Part shown: one piece after another, positions 21,483-31,959 of the stretch
Numbering within the stretch: the stretch's first letter is position 1
Layout: each line of letters starts with the position of its first letter
Assembly (NCBI GenBank): GCA_039090855.1
Contig: CM076996.1
Coordinates: forward strand, 43,676,469-43,740,468
Source of the DNA: Macrothele yani
Lineage: Eukaryota; Arthropoda; Arachnida; Araneae; Macrothelidae
Length of the DNA stretch: 64,000 nucleotides
Direction: 5' to 3'
The notes under the pieces: model-generated
What the model saw: only the letters and a program-made list of their open reading frames with translations
Database searches by the model: none
What the model was told of the DNA's origin: nothing
Position numbers and translations under genes: made by a program

Positions 21483-21715
21483 GTGGTGTGAATTCACGGG
21501 TAATTCCTGAAAATATGGTACGGCAAAGTAGTCTCATATTTTTAACGAAATTTCCTTTTTGAAAAGTTTGTTTCTAATAACGGAAACATTTAGTATTTTG
21601 ATAGATTACCCGTTGTTAATAATTCCGTTCTATTTTTTGTTTTTTACAGAATTGTCGGTTTCGAGTTTTTACGTTTTTAAACAAAAACACTCTTTGCAAA
21701 AAAAAAAAAAAAAAA
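21483..21715 (+). repeat. Dispersed repeat shared with 57253-57475 (copy 1)
   Basis: Shares, in the same order, GGTGTGAATTCACGG, TTCCTGAAAAT, TTTTAACGAAATTTCC, TAATATTTTGA-like blocks, TCGGTTTCGAGTTTTTACGT and TTTTTAAACA with the second copy. The copies have diverged a good deal. It ends near a long A-run (21699-21718). Possibly an AT-rich non-autonomous element; termini not resolved. Confidence 0.5.
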
Positions 21716-21949
21716 AAAACCAAAACGGAACATCCGGAGAAAGTCATTCGATCCTTATGAAACTCCGCATGCAAGTACCTCAGGGCCGAATATGCACATG
21801 GTCAAACAATAATGACCAATGACGAAACAGTGGCCCACCGCATCGCATGGCAACCGCGCATCGAGGAGTGTATATCAGGAGCAAAACTCGCACGCAGGGA
21901 CAATTGTGAGAGCGAATTGCGGTTGCATTAACCTCCACGAACTGTCAGG

Positions 21950-22964
21950 ATGCCTTGACGTCGTATCCGTGCACATTACGGCAGTTGACCGAGTTTGAGA
22001 GAGGAAGTATAATTGGGCTAAGACAGGATTGGTCAAGTCGCCGTATCGCCAGGCATTTGGGTCGGAGCGACGCGGCAATCGGATGATGCTGGCTCCAATG
22101 GGTCGAGGAGGGCAAAAGCCAGCGGTATGCGGGCAGTGGACGGTCAAGGGCAACGACAGAACGCGTGGATCGAGCGATTGTCAGAACGGCACGAATAGAA
22201 CCGAATTCGTCAGTCTCAACCATCCGTGGCCGCGCTGCGTCGTCTACAGGTACGGAAGTGCCCATCTTGACCGTTGCCAGGCAACTTACGACACGGGCGG
22301 CTACATTCGAGGAGGCCACTCCACCGCTGACCACTGACCAGAGAGCATCGCCGGCACCAATTGCAGTGGGCCGACCAACGTGGGATAATGCCTAGTGGCG
22401 TCGTGTTGTATTCAGTGATGAACCACGGTTTGCACTCGGCGCTGATGATTAGCACATACGTGTGTGGAGGCGAGCCGGCCAGCGCACGGATCCCGTCTTT
22501 ACCGTGGAACGGCGCACTGCTCGCTCACCTGGAGTGACTGTCTGGGGAGCCATTTCCTATGATACCTGGTTACCCCAGGTAGTCCTCCGTACCACACTCA
22601 CGGCTCAACGGTACGTCGACGACAGTGTATGATCTGTTGTGTTGCCATTCCTGTCGCGGCATCAGCGAGCAAATTTTCAAAAGGATAATGCCCGGCCACA
22701 CACGGCACGGCTATCCCAGCCCTTCCTCCATAATATCGTAGCTCTTACATGGCCAGCCCGATCGCCCGACCTGTCACCAATTGAACATATTTGGGACATG
22801 ATGGGATGCCACCTACGCCCATCCCGCAATGTTGGCGACTGGCCTTCAATTTGGACACCACCTGGCTTGGTATACCTCAGGACAGTAACCGTGAACTGTA
22901 TGCGTCTATGTCAAGCCGGGTAATCCCTTGTATCCGAGCCATAGGTGGCGCTACAACATATTGA
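21950..22964 (+). pseudogene. Tc1-like transposase, many frameshifts
   Basis: A relative of the intact copy at 6547-7566. From ATG 21950 one reads RAHYGQLTEFERGSIIGLRQ, then SSRRIARHLGRSDAAI. The middle carries WGAISYDTWLPQVVL and LTAQRYVDD. The third part reads FQKDNARPHTARLSQ (second Asp; QQD became QKD), WPARSPDLSPIEHIWDMMG (Glu) and ends near a TGA at 22962 after IGGATTY. I again count 32 residues between Asp and Glu. The region of the first Asp (VVFSDEPRF) is readable near 22405. At least four frame changes. Terminal repeats not identified with confidence. Confidence 0.8.
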
Positions 22965-23064
22965 CTTGTTCCACTCGTGTAGCTGTTTTATCCGAATAAA
23001 TGGCTCAACTGCTCTGGAAGTGAGGTATCCGAAAAATGGCTCAACTGCTCTGCAGCTGCTCAGG

Positions 23065-23250
23065 GAAGAGAGGTAGAAAGGGGAGAAAGACGCCCTTATT
23101 TATAACCTGAGGGCCGGTATCCGGGGTCCGACGGCTCAACGTTCCCATCCGACGCACTGCGGTTATTTAGTGGTTCGAGCGTTCGTACCTGCCTGGGATG
23201 GATCCTGAGATTCTCCCGTGGCAGCCACAAACGTTGACCACTAATCTGTA
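23065..23250 (-). mobile_element. SINE-B copy 1 (degenerate)
   Basis: Minus-strand relative of the SINE at 42575-42887: shares CAGGCAGGTACGA, CGAACCACTAAATA-like, GCCGTCGGACCCCGG, ATAAATAAGGGCGTC and CCCTTTCTACCTC, in order. Box B is decayed (GGATCCATCCC), and only the downstream part of box A is visible. The 3' part differs beyond CTACCTC, so the end is uncertain. Confidence 0.7.
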
Positions 23251-23389
23251 TTAGAGACTTCCGTTGCGTCACTTGAACAGAGGGACTTGGTTTGGGTGGT
23301 TGTTATGACGACGGCTGTGAATGTTCCTTACGCATTGTGCAATACTTCTTGCGTCGAAGCAGGGGATTTTCCCTTAACAATGTGAAGAA

Positions 23390-23466
23390 AATCCTACCTC
23401 GGTGGGGTTCGAACGCGCGCTGGTTTTTATGAGAGTACGAAACGCTGCTGACTGAGCCAGCAAGAT
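23390..23466 (-). repeat. tRNA-like sequence, box A and box B present
   Basis: On the minus strand: CTTGCTGGCTCAGTCAGCAG (box A TGGCTCAGTCAG) and GCGTTCGAACCCCACCGAGG (box B GTTCGAACCCC), about 35 nt apart, as in a tRNA. The acceptor ends do not pair well. Single occurrence in the window. Either a tRNA pseudogene or the head of another SINE family. Confidence 0.45.
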
Positions 23467-23689
23467 ACTTTCCTCTGAATATGTTTATGGTACGAACTCA
23501 AAGGAATGGAGTCGCCAGTGGCGTAGTTACTATAAAGCGCGATTAAGCAATGCTAAAGAGACCGCGACGTAGCAGCCCAAAGGGGATTAAGAAAATGAAA
23601 TTTCTACTCAAATCCACCGACAAAAAGAAAGATGAGAGTTGTGAGGGGAAAGAAAAATAACTACAGAAATATTTATATAGTCGCTAAAA

Positions 23690-23999
23690 GGGTGCGTGTC
23701 TGGTTCCAGGAACACGACAGCGATGTCGCCGTTCTCCCTTGGCCGGCGAAATCGCCGGACCTCAATCCCATAGAACACTTGTGGGACTATTTGGATCGAC
23801 AGGTTCGACGTGCCGACCCACAACCACGTCATCTCCGGGACCTCAGTGCTCTGCTGCAGTCCGAATAGGCACGTGTGCCTCGGGCAACCTTTCAGGGTCT
23901 CATTGCGTCCATGCCACGCCGTCTCGTCGCTCTTATCCGGGTCAAGGCTGGTTATTCCCATTATTAGGTAGGTGGTCATATAATTCTGATACGACCGTG
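23690..23999 (+). pseudogene. Tc1-like transposase, C-terminal third only
   Basis: VRVWFQEHDSDVAVLPWPAK then SPDLNPIEHLWDYLDRQVRR (catalytic Glu), ending SMPRRLVALIRVKAGYSHY in shifted frames. The right terminus GGTGGTCATATAATTCTGAT ... GACCGTG ends at 23999 with TA at 24000-24001, like the terminus at 787. The 5' two thirds are missing; the join to unrelated DNA is near 23690. Confidence 0.8.
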
Positions 24000-24039
24000 T
24001 ATATATAGCTAAAAATTTTCTAGCGACCCCAAGAATTTA

Positions 24040-24713
24040 CCACAAGCTACAGCCCTGCTTGTGGCGCCTTTCACAGCTGGTTCACCTGGTTTTCTGGAGT
24101 AAAATAATTAACCCAAGACTGATCTCTGTTCACCATCTGCTGCAGAAATGCATCTCCCTGACTTAAAGCGATGCAAAAGCTCTATGCAGATGCCGAGACG
24201 AAATTCCTTCTGCTCAAATGTTAACTGCTTTGGTATCCAACGTGCACACACTTTTCTGAACAGTACGTGTTCATGGAGGATTCTTTTCACACTATCAACA
24301 CTGATGTTGTATATTGCAACGATGTTACGTACCCTTTTCCTACATTTTTCCAAAATAACCTATTGTGCACGATCGATGTTCACTTCGATAACAGCAGCAG
24401 CCGACACATGGCGCGAAATATGAATGGAGAAACGTGAAAACGTTTTCCATGGATTTTTTTCTTTCCGCTAAATGGTGAACACACTGTGGCCATTCAACTA
24501 CGATGGTGGTTTACTGTTGAGCTGGACTTTTTATTGTAACTCTCTTTCGGCTCTCGGAACACTTAATCGTAGACAACTGCCTTTGATAAGGTTTTATCTC
24601 GATACTGTGCTCGCAATCTTCGCGAAATTTCAGCGGGTTTCATCTGCCCCTTCACAAGAAATTTAATAATGCAACGCTGTTCCACATTCTCTGGAGTCTA
24701 TGACTCCATGCTT
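24040..24713 (-). pseudogene. Mariner-like transposase fragment, split by a 135 bp insert
   Basis: Minus strand from about 24713: ENVEQRCIIKFLVKGQMKPA, EISRRLRAQYRDKTLSKAVV (N-terminal helix-turn-helix). After the insert at 24410-24544 it continues ISVDSVKRILHEHVLFRKVC, ARWIPKQLTFEQKEFRLGIC and, in a shifted frame, DQSWVNYFTPEN, the first catalytic region, in which GDxSW is preserved. It then stops; the rest of the gene is absent. The conserved linker between the two DNA-binding helices is replaced by the insert. Confidence 0.75.
24410..24544 (-). repeat. 135 bp repeat, copy 1, inside a mariner transposase
   Basis: Nearly identical, in opposite orientation, to 29672-29805. Shared blocks: GAGTTACAATAAAAAGTCCA, CCACCATCGTAGTTGAATGG, TTCACCATTTAGCGGAAAG, TTCATATTTCGCGCC. 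No terminal inverted repeats and no target duplication seen. Confidence 0.8.
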
Positions 24714-24973
24714 GCCGATAGGTACCAAACAGGCGCCGCGTGGACGAAATCACTACTGACGTGAAAGGGATGCTCACACGTTTTCAGCGTACGGATTCTG
24801 TCCCAATCAGTACCAAAGATATTCGGAGGGGAACAGACTAGCAAAGAGCATGCTACTTCCGGCATACATTGGAAGCCGCCATTGTGGGGAGTAATTAGTG
24901 TCTTGACGTCTTTGCACGCGGGTATTTGAATTCTAAATCCCTAAGGTTTTGATATATCTTTAAGTTTTTAGTG
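24714..24973. other. No further gene seen upstream of the mariner fragment
   Basis: May include the leader of the mariner element; no terminal repeat found. Confidence 0.4.
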
Positions 24974-24975
24974 TA

Positions 24976-26186
24976 CACTGAAGAGCAATTGAATGAGAGA
25001 TACCTGTCTAGTAACGTGTAGCACCACTTTTCGCCCTGATGACGGCTGCGATTCGTCTCGGCATGGACTCGACAAGACACCGGAAGCGTTGGGAAGTCAT
25101 ACGGATCCACGACCCCAGAACAAGCTCCCACAGTTCACGAAGATTTGATGGAGGGGGGTCAGAGACTCGAACATCTCTCTCCATGGCATCCCAGATGTGC
25201 TCGACGGGATTGAGGTCAGGCGACCTAGCTGGCCAAGGAAGCGAGGTCACCTCGGTGGAGTGTTCATTCGGATACAATTCGGGAGCGATGGCACGGTGCA
25301 TTGTCTTGTTGCAGGATGAGGTCCCCAGTGGGATGTTGAAGACGCACAAACGGCAGCAAATGGTCGTCCAGGATATCCCGGTAACGTTGACCTGTGAATG
25401 ACGATGTCATACGTACCAGGGGTCCAATTTCAGTCCACGTAAACAGTCCCCAGGCGAGAATGCCACCCCCACCAGCTTGAAGAGTACCCTGCTGGCAAGA
25501 AGGATCCATCGCTTCATGTAGTTTGCGCCGTACTCGTATCCTGCCATTCGCATGTACCAACGTGAATCTCGATTCATCAGTCCAGGCAACATTTTTCCAC
25601 ATGTCTAGGGTCTAGTGGCGATGTTCCAGCGCCCATGATAATCTTTGCAACTTGTGATGTGCGGTCAGCAGTGGTACCCTCGTGGGACGATGGCTTCTGT
25701 ACCCCATAGCGAGGAGACGATTCTGGGTGGTGTGGCTACTTACACGTTTTTGTGCACCAGCGTTAAATTGCCGAGTGATTTCTTGCACTGTGACCCACTA
25801 TCCGCTGTTACAATGCGACCTAGCCGACGATGACCCTGCTCATCCACACGCTGTTGTCCACGGCAGTTGCCCTTTGAAGGGATGGTTTTACCGGATTCGA
25901 TGTACTCACGGTGCACCCGTGACACAGTGGCTCGTGAAAATCCCAGTGCCTGCACGACTTCCGAGATGGAGTGACCCATTCGTCGGGCCCCGACAATTTG
26001 CCCACAATCAAATGCGCTTAGATCACTCGTCTTACCCATACTGCGTCCGACTCTTACTGATTGGCGTCGCATCACTCCATATATTGTCGGATCGCTGCAT
26101 ACGTCATGCCGTTTCCGTTTACAGGGCCGCCCACAGCGCCACATTTGCATAACGCCAGCTGTCTCTAATTAAATTGCTTTTCAGTG
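24976..26186 (-). mobile_element. Complete Tc1-like element (1.21 kb) with TA duplication
   Basis: Left end CACTGAAGAGCAATTGAATG; right end on the minus strand CACTGAAAAGCAATTTAATT. TA flanks at 24974-24975 and 26187-26188. Termini agree over about 30 bp. The transposase inside is broken, but the ends could still be recognised if an active relative exists. Confidence 0.9.
25008..26039 (-). pseudogene. Tc1 transposase, frameshifted, catalytic residues retained
   Basis: Starts at ATG 26039: MGKTSDLSAFDCGQIVGARR, then HSISEVVQALGFSRATVSRV (helix-turn-helix). The first frameshift is near 25780. The middle frame (25602-25264) gives NVAWTDESRFTLVHANGRIR (first Asp), MDPSCQQGTLQAGGG and LILQQDNAPCHRSRIV (second Asp). 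After another shift near 25265 comes SLPWPARSPDLNPVEHIWDA (Glu) and the usual end SMPRRIAAVIRAKSGATRY. All three catalytic residues persist. Confidence 0.85.
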
Positions 26187-26319
26187 TATGTGACGGAAAA
26201 TTTTCTTATTCAGTAGTTTTCTTTCTTTCTTTTATCTTTATAGTTCTCTGTTCTGTACATATGGCCTGGTATTTTCCTGCTTATTATTTTTGTTTCTTCT
26301 CGGATATGAGAACTTGCTG

Positions 26320-26385
26320 ATTGCAAAAAATGTGCAACATTATTAACTTGACTTTATATGTAAACCTCATGAACATGAGCGATCA
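26320..26385 (+). repeat. Isolated unit fragment of the ~120 bp satellite
   Basis: AAAATGTGCAACATTATTAA, CTTGACTTTATATGTAAACC and TCATGAACATGAGCGAT match the consensus of the array at 27120-29140. Confidence 0.7.
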
Positions 26386-27119
26386 CAGGGCCGTGGAGAG
26401 CGAGCTCGGGCCCCAGTGCAATACAATCTCCGGGCTCTCCCACCTCGGCTCCTCCACTAACCACATAATCCATGTTTCCGTTTCCTCACCTACCCCCCCC
26501 CCCCCCCCACTCACCATTCCCCTACTTCCCGACAACCCGACCTGTTGCAACTCTTCAATTTTTTTTTTTTTTTGTTGCGGTGGATAATTTTTTCATATTC
26601 TTTCCTCCGCAAATCAGTGATATGTCGTTGCAAATAAACAGTGGTAATATTATTTAAAAATTATGATAGGAGTTTCAAGGACAAGTGAGTATTGTGCAAA
26701 GCAACACAGGGAACCGAATGTGTGGTGTCAACGTTTCGTTCGAAAGGAAAGAAGAAATGAAAAACGTAATATGGAGAGGTCGTTTGATTTGCCGCAGGTA
26801 ACCAACGCACGTGTTGCAGTTAGCCTGGGAACTCGAGTAACATTGTAACACTTCGTTTTTTTTTATTGTATTTAAAGCAAGTTTTGAATTTATTACATTT
26901 ATGACATAAATTACGCATTTTTACGCGTCACGTAGAAAATATTTTTTTACGCGAAACTTCCCAACCCTGGTGACGGTATAGATTGAAAAATATTCGGACA
27001 CCATAAAATAATAATTAGAAAAATTATTATTCATGGTGTCCGATAATAATAATTTTATTATTATTTATGGTGTCCCCGGTGCTACAGCAGCGCCCCCCCT
27101 CTCGTCAGGCCTGAGCACG
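26386..27119. other. No gene seen; homopolymer and hairpin patch
   Basis: Holds a C-run at about 26492-26509, T-runs near 26561, and a 48 nt hairpin at 26995-27042: CGGACACCAT at the base mirrors ATGGTGTCCG, with AATAATAATT arms. A further copy of TTATGGTGTCC follows at about 27064. Perhaps a MITE remnant ending in GGACACCAT. Confidence 0.55.
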
Positions 27120-27329
27120 CACGATTTAAATTTTCTAAAAAGGCCTAAGCCGAGGCCAAGGGGCTTAAAATTTATTTTTGTGTCTTAGTAAATGTGCAAC
27201 ATTATTCTCTTGACTTCGTATGTAAACCTTATGAGTATGAAGTGGGGTGATTAAAACTTGCAAAAAAGGCCTAAACTGATAAGGCCTAGGGCCTTAAAAT
27301 TGAAATTATTAACTTTGCTTGTTATATAA

Positions 27330-28426
27330 CATTGTGCGTGGCTTTTATCGATTATGAAAAAAGCCTTTGATTCGGTGAAACCATCAGCAGTTACAACGGC
27401 TCTGAAATCCTGCGGTATTGAAGATGCATACATTAATATTATTAATAACATCTATGAAAATGCAAGTGCAAAGATTCGGCTGTTTGAAAATACAACACAC
27501 ATAAAAATTGGAAAGGGAGTGAGACAAGGTGACACCATATCTCCGAAGCTCTTTAATGCCACATTGGAAAATGTCTTTCAATCACTGAACTGGGAAAACA
27601 AAGGGATAAAGATTAATGGAGATTATCTAACCCACCTTCGTTTTGCTGATGACGTGGTCATTTTTGCAACTACCCCATCAGAGTTGCAGAGTATGATCCA
27701 GGAACTTGCTGACAAGAGTAAAGAAGTGGGATTAAAAATGAACTTTCAGAAGACAAAAGTGATGTTCAATGCTTTTACAAGAAATGAAGATTTATCGATT
27801 GATGGAGAAAAACTGGAGATAACAGATACGTATGTTTATCTTGGACAGCAGATATCAAGTGAGGGTCACATTGATGAAGAAATTAATCGGCGTACAAAAC
27901 TTGCCTGGAGAGCTTTTGGAAGAAACAGCATAATTTTCAAGAGCAATATGCCATTATGTCTTAAAAGAAAAGTGTTTGGTCAATGCATCCTTCCAGTGCT
28001 TACATATGGTGCAGAGACGTGGACCTTAACTAAAAGAGACATACAAAGGCTGCAGACAACTCAAAGTAGCATGCAGAGGTGCATGCTTGGTATAACCAGG
28101 AGAGATAAGAAGAGGAACTCGTGGATCCGAAAAATGACAAGAGTGGAAGACATCATGATCAGAGTTAAATCCCTGAAATGGCAATGGGCTGGACATACTG
28201 CCAGAAGGACAGACCATAGATGGACAGCCGAAATTTTAGATTGGATTCCAAGGGACAGGAAAAGACCCAGAAAAAGACCACATGGAAGATGGGTGGATGA
28301 AATTCGAAAATATGCGGGAGTGACATGGAGGAGACTGGCACAAGACAGACCGTTGTGGAGGAAACTTGGGGAGAACTTCGTCCAGCAGTGGATTGATAAT
28401 GGTTGACAATGATGATGATGATGATA
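27330..28426 (+). mobile_element. RTE retrotransposon copy 3, 5'-truncated
   Basis: Starts abruptly inside the reverse transcriptase (at the codons for CMAFIDYEKAFD) and runs to the (GAT)n tail at 28410-28426. Almost identical to copy 2 over the shared part. It lies inside the ~120 bp satellite. No target duplication found. Confidence 0.9.
27354..28406 (+). pseudogene. RTE reverse transcriptase, C-terminal two thirds
   Basis: Open for 350 aa after a one-base gain in the A-run at about 27355-27361 that shifts the FIDYEKAFD motif. Intact RFADDVVIF with both Asp residues, YLGQQISSEGHIDEEINRRT, and the full C-terminus LWRKLGENFVQQWIDNG. It lacks the endonuclease and the first RT motifs, so it cannot move by itself. 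Confidence 0.9.
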
Positions 28427-28452
28427 ACCCATTTGAATATGAGCACTGTAGC

Positions 28453-28683
28453 TTTTTTTTTTTTTTTTTTTTTTTGATTGGAGGTTTTACGACCACCGTG
28501 AGCAACTCAATGGGCTATAAGTAGTCGCCCGTCCCTAATTTAGGGCCACTGATTCCAGGGAAGGGAGAGAGCCAGTGCCGTAAGAAAAACACAACATCCA
28601 TGCCTCACCGGGATTCGAACCCGGACCCTATTCGGACGAATGATCAGAGGCCATCGCTTAGACCACTGCGCTACCGGGGCGGC
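28453..28683 (-). mobile_element. SINE-A copy 4
   Basis: Minus strand; T-run 28453-28475, head ending GGGGCGGC. Target duplications GCACTGTAGC (28443-28452) and GCACTGTAAC (28684-28693), one mismatch. Inserted in the satellite 26 bp after the RTE tail. Boxes A and B intact apart from a GTAGCGCAGTGG reading of box A. Confidence 0.92.
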
Positions 28684-29289
28684 GCACTGTAACTTAAAAT
28701 TTGCTAAAAGGACCCAAATCTAGGCCCAAGGCCTTAAAAGTAACGTTTTGGGTCTGGGTAAGAATTCTACATTATTAATTTGACTTGCTGTGTAAACCTT
28801 ATATGAATATGAACAAGGAGGATTAAAACTTGCTAAAAATTCCCAGATCTAGTTAAAATTAATGTTTTAGGCTTGAGCAAAAGTGCAAAATATTTTTCTT
28901 TAAATTTTAGGTAATGCTTATGAATATGAGTAGGGTTAAAATCTGTTAAAATGACCTGAATCTAGGCTTGCGGTCAAAAAACTAATATTTTGTGGTTGAG
29001 TAAAAGTGGAACATTATTTGCTTGATGTGCTATGTAACCATTATGAATATGAGTTCGGAGGATTAAAATTTGATAAAAAGGCCCAGATCTAGGCCTTATA
29101 ACTAATGTTATCTTTCGAAAAACCTACTTATGGAGATGTGTTTCGTAGGATTTAAAAGTGCATTTTTTATACAGTCCTATAATGTTTAGGTGGCCAGTTT
29201 TTCAAAAACCCGCACAGCAGTCCAACAAACCTCTAACAAAAAAATTCTAAGTTTTCAATAAACTGCCGGTTCGGTGATTTATGAACTAT

Positions 29290-29435
29290 TAGGTAAAGTA
29301 ATCCTTCGGTGAAATGAACTTTTCGATCAAATGTCCTTTCGATGAAATGAACTTTTAGGTGAAGTGACCTTACGGTGAAATGCACCTTTCGATCAAGTGA
29401 TTTTCGGTCAAGTGATCTTTCGATCAAGTGAACAA
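29290..29435 (+). repeat. ~17 bp minisatellite
   Basis: About eight imperfect units of the type CTTTCGATCAAGTGAAC, with variants GGTGAAATGAAC and GGTGAAGTGACC. Long ORFs across it exist only because the unit lacks stops. Confidence 0.85.
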
Positions 29436-29671
29436 CGATTCCGAGAAAATTCTCGAGTCGTATGCGAACTTTCTTTCTGCCTAATTTCTGCAGTACATCA
29501 TAAATTGAATCAAACAATCTCCCTTTCCAATAGGCATCTGTTCACTGCTAACTGCCCCCACCCCATAACAGATGGCGCTGCATGTTCAATTGATCCCCGT
29601 CGTTTCAGAACCTCCAGCATTGCGTTTTCCAGTCAATGCAATTCTAATGTTTTTGTTCTGTACAGAACATG

Positions 29672-29805
29672 GAGAGTTACAATAAAAAGTCCAGCTCTAC
29701 AGTAAACCACCATCGTAGTTGAATGGCCACAGTGTGTTCACCATTTAGCGGAAAGAAAAAATCCATGGAAAACGTTTTCACGTTTCTCCATTCATATTTC
29801 GCGCC
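29672..29805 (+). repeat. 135 bp repeat, copy 2
   Basis: Opposite-orientation partner of 24410-24544. Here it is not inside a transposase: it follows TTCTGTACAGAACATG and precedes TACCAGAACTTTTAG. Confidence 0.8.
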
Positions 29806-29867
29806 TACCAGAACTTTTAGTACGCATTCATAGAATCCAGTGATGTCATGTGTCCTCTGGGGGTCTG

Positions 29868-30092
29868 GTGCGATTCGTCCAACGACGATTGGTCCAATGC
29901 CGATTCGTCCAATGCTGATTGGTCCAATACCGATTCGTCCAAAGGGACGATTCGTCCAATGCTGATTGGTCCAATACCGATTCGTCCAAAGGGACGATTC
30001 GTCCAATGGACAATTGGTCCAAAGGTACGATTCGTCCAATGGTACGATTGGTCCAATGCCGATTCGTCCAAAGGGCGATTGGTCCAATTCTG
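29868..30092 (+). repeat. GATTCGTCCAA/GATTGGTCCAA minisatellite, left arm
   Basis: About fifteen units of 14-16 bp alternate between GATTCGTCCAA and GATTGGTCCAA, joined by TGCC, TACC or AGGGAC. The same array occurs in reverse at 31085-31266, with a matching unit order at the outer ends. Confidence 0.9.
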
Positions 30093-30479
30093 TCCTATCT
30101 GTCTGAAGTGTTACTCGTGCTGTAAAAGTCTCATCTGTTCTGATTCTGTCTCCGATGTTATACGAAAGTACCGGTAGTCCAAAGAATGTAAAACAACGTT
30201 GCAAATAATGTTGCATTTCATGCGTAATATTGTGGTTAGAGATTTTTTTTTTTTTTTGGAATCGCGTTTTCTTGTTATACTGTCCTTGCTGCCGTATGAA
30301 GTTACTAATGTACAAGCCGTTCTATAACTTCAATGTTTCTCTTTTGCATGAAATAATATAAAATACTAGTGTTGCGGTTCTGTTTGTAGAATGCAATGGG
30401 GTTTTCCGCCAACTGCTCAATGGAAACAACTGGTCGGGGTTTGGACAGAGGCCTTTTCAACAGTTTATATTCCAGCGAT
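30093..30479. other. No gene seen
   Basis: Unassigned DNA between the minisatellite arm and the inverted satellite units; T-run at 30244-30258. Confidence 0.5.
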
Positions 30480-30960
30480 GTCACATTCATAACGTTTACA
30501 TATTAATTCAAGTTAATAATATTGCGCTTTTATTTAAACACGAAATATTAATTCACAGGCCCTAGGCCTAGGCTTTTTTAACATTTTTAATTCTACCGAT
30601 GTCAGATTCATAACGTTTACATATCAAATCAAGTTAATAATATTGAGCAGGCACGAAATGTTAATTCATAGGCTCTAGGCCTAGGACTTTTTATTCTACC
30701 GATGTCATATTCATAACGTTTACATATTAAATCAAGTTAATAATATTGCGCTTTCACTTTAGCACGAAATATTAATTCATAGCGCGGCCTAGGTGCCTAG
30801 CAAAGACCTCAGAAATGATACGATGTATGCCTTTGATAAAGTTTTATAAAATGTTTACAAATACCAAATATCTAGGTTGTAAATTAAAATCTTCAAAAAA
30901 TGCCCGCGGCCTAGGTGCTTTGCAAACAGCTGAGAAATGCTCCATTGAGTGCCTTTTACC
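30480..30960 (-). repeat. ~120 bp satellite units in reverse orientation
   Basis: TTCATAACGTTTACATAT recurs near 30488, 30608 and 30714, each followed by AAGTTAATAATATTG, CGAAAT(A/G)TTAATTCA and a palindromic CCTAGGCCTAGG-type block. On the minus strand this is the unit of the 27-29 kb array. Two shorter pieces (GCGGCCTAGGTGC) follow at about 30784 and 30905. Confidence 0.75.
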
Positions 30961-31084
30961 AGATTTATGTAAAATGTTTACAATTACTAAATATACGGAA
31001 ATTATCTTTCAAAAGGATATAAAGAAAAGAATAATTTAAATTATTATTCCTTTCAGGAAAATAAAAAAGTTTACCGTTGGTAAG

Positions 31085-31266
31085 ATGATACCATTGGACG
31101 AATCTGCGTTGGACCAATCGTACCACTGGACGAATCGGCATTGGATCAATCGTACCATTGGACGAATCGGCATTGGACGAATCGGACATTGGACCAATCG
31201 GCATTGGACCAATCGTCCCTTTGGACGAATCGGCATTGGACCAATCGTTGTTGGACGAATCGTCCG
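31085..31266 (-). repeat. GATTCGTCCAA/GATTGGTCCAA minisatellite, right arm
   Basis: Reverse complement of the array at 29868-30092, about twelve units. It ends outward in GGACGAATCGTCCGGGACCG. Confidence 0.9.
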
Positions 31267-31949
31267 GGACCGGTCCTCTGGTTTTGTCTCATCTCGCATC
31301 ATCAAGTGCGTTAACAATATCTTCTCTGTGCATCACAAGGCTGTCTTTGAATGAGTGTAAGAGAAATTATATCCTATTCTAATGCAAATTCTTTTGTACA
31401 CATTTCCCATCTATCACAGAAGATGAACCCTAACACTCATTCAAGGACGGCTTCAAGAAGTGCCGGCTCCCTCAAATTACTTTGGAGTGATCTCGTGTGC
31501 TTAGCGACTTTTTTTTATCGTGTTGCATTTATGCAGTTCTTTCAACAGGAGTTTCAAGCATATTGCACGTGAAAAGGGAGACGATAAATAAGCGTTTTAA
31601 AATTAAGGATACGAGACAGTAAAATCTGTATAAATTTTACATTTACAGTAAAACTGTGTGGTGTTTGTACATACACACTCAATATTGCGTACGAATAACG
31701 GAAGGCTGGCTGCTAGTGTTTAGGTTGGTGTCTGTGAGGGACCAAATAGTATTCATGAGGTATGGGAACGCCCGCAGAGCAGACTTTTCCTTTATTCCGT
31801 TAAACCTCACACGCTGAAATTTCTGCATGTACACAGCAGAAGTAATGTAAAAACAAATACGGAAATCTATTTACACCGTATCTTATGGGGAAATATTACC
31901 CTCTTTACGTAAGTTGTTTCACTTCATGATTTTTTACACATTGTGGCGT
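31267..31949. other. No gene seen; short inverted repeat
   Basis: An imperfect ~23 bp inverted repeat (GGCTGTCTTTGAATGAGTGT near 31340; its complement ACACTCATTCAAGGACGGC near 31432). Nothing else recognised. Confidence 0.5.
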
Positions 31950-31959
31950 ACTGCAGAGG

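Larger units (their letters stand above)
27120..29140 (+). repeat. ~120 bp satellite array (GGCCTAGG type), interrupted by RTE and SINE
   Basis: Units carry CAACATTATT..CTTGACTT, TATGTAAACCTTATGAATAT, GAGT.GGGGGATTAAAACTTG and AAAAAGGCCCAGATCTAGGC. Unit anchors lie near 27193, 28768, 28889 and 29010; the two larger inserts (27330-28426 and 28453-28683) account for the gap. Units are well diverged, so the array is old. Related units in reverse orientation are at 30480-30960. Confidence 0.75.

Noticed and set aside
26386..26560. CpG-island-like promoter around the GC-rich patch
   Set aside because: Short, dominated by a C-run, with no TATA box, initiator or gene beside it.
29677..30315. 212-codon open frame on the minus strand
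   Set aside because: It runs through the GATTCGTCCAA minisatellite and the 135 bp repeat; it is open only because the units lack stops. Repeats like SALDQSALDES are translation of the minisatellite.
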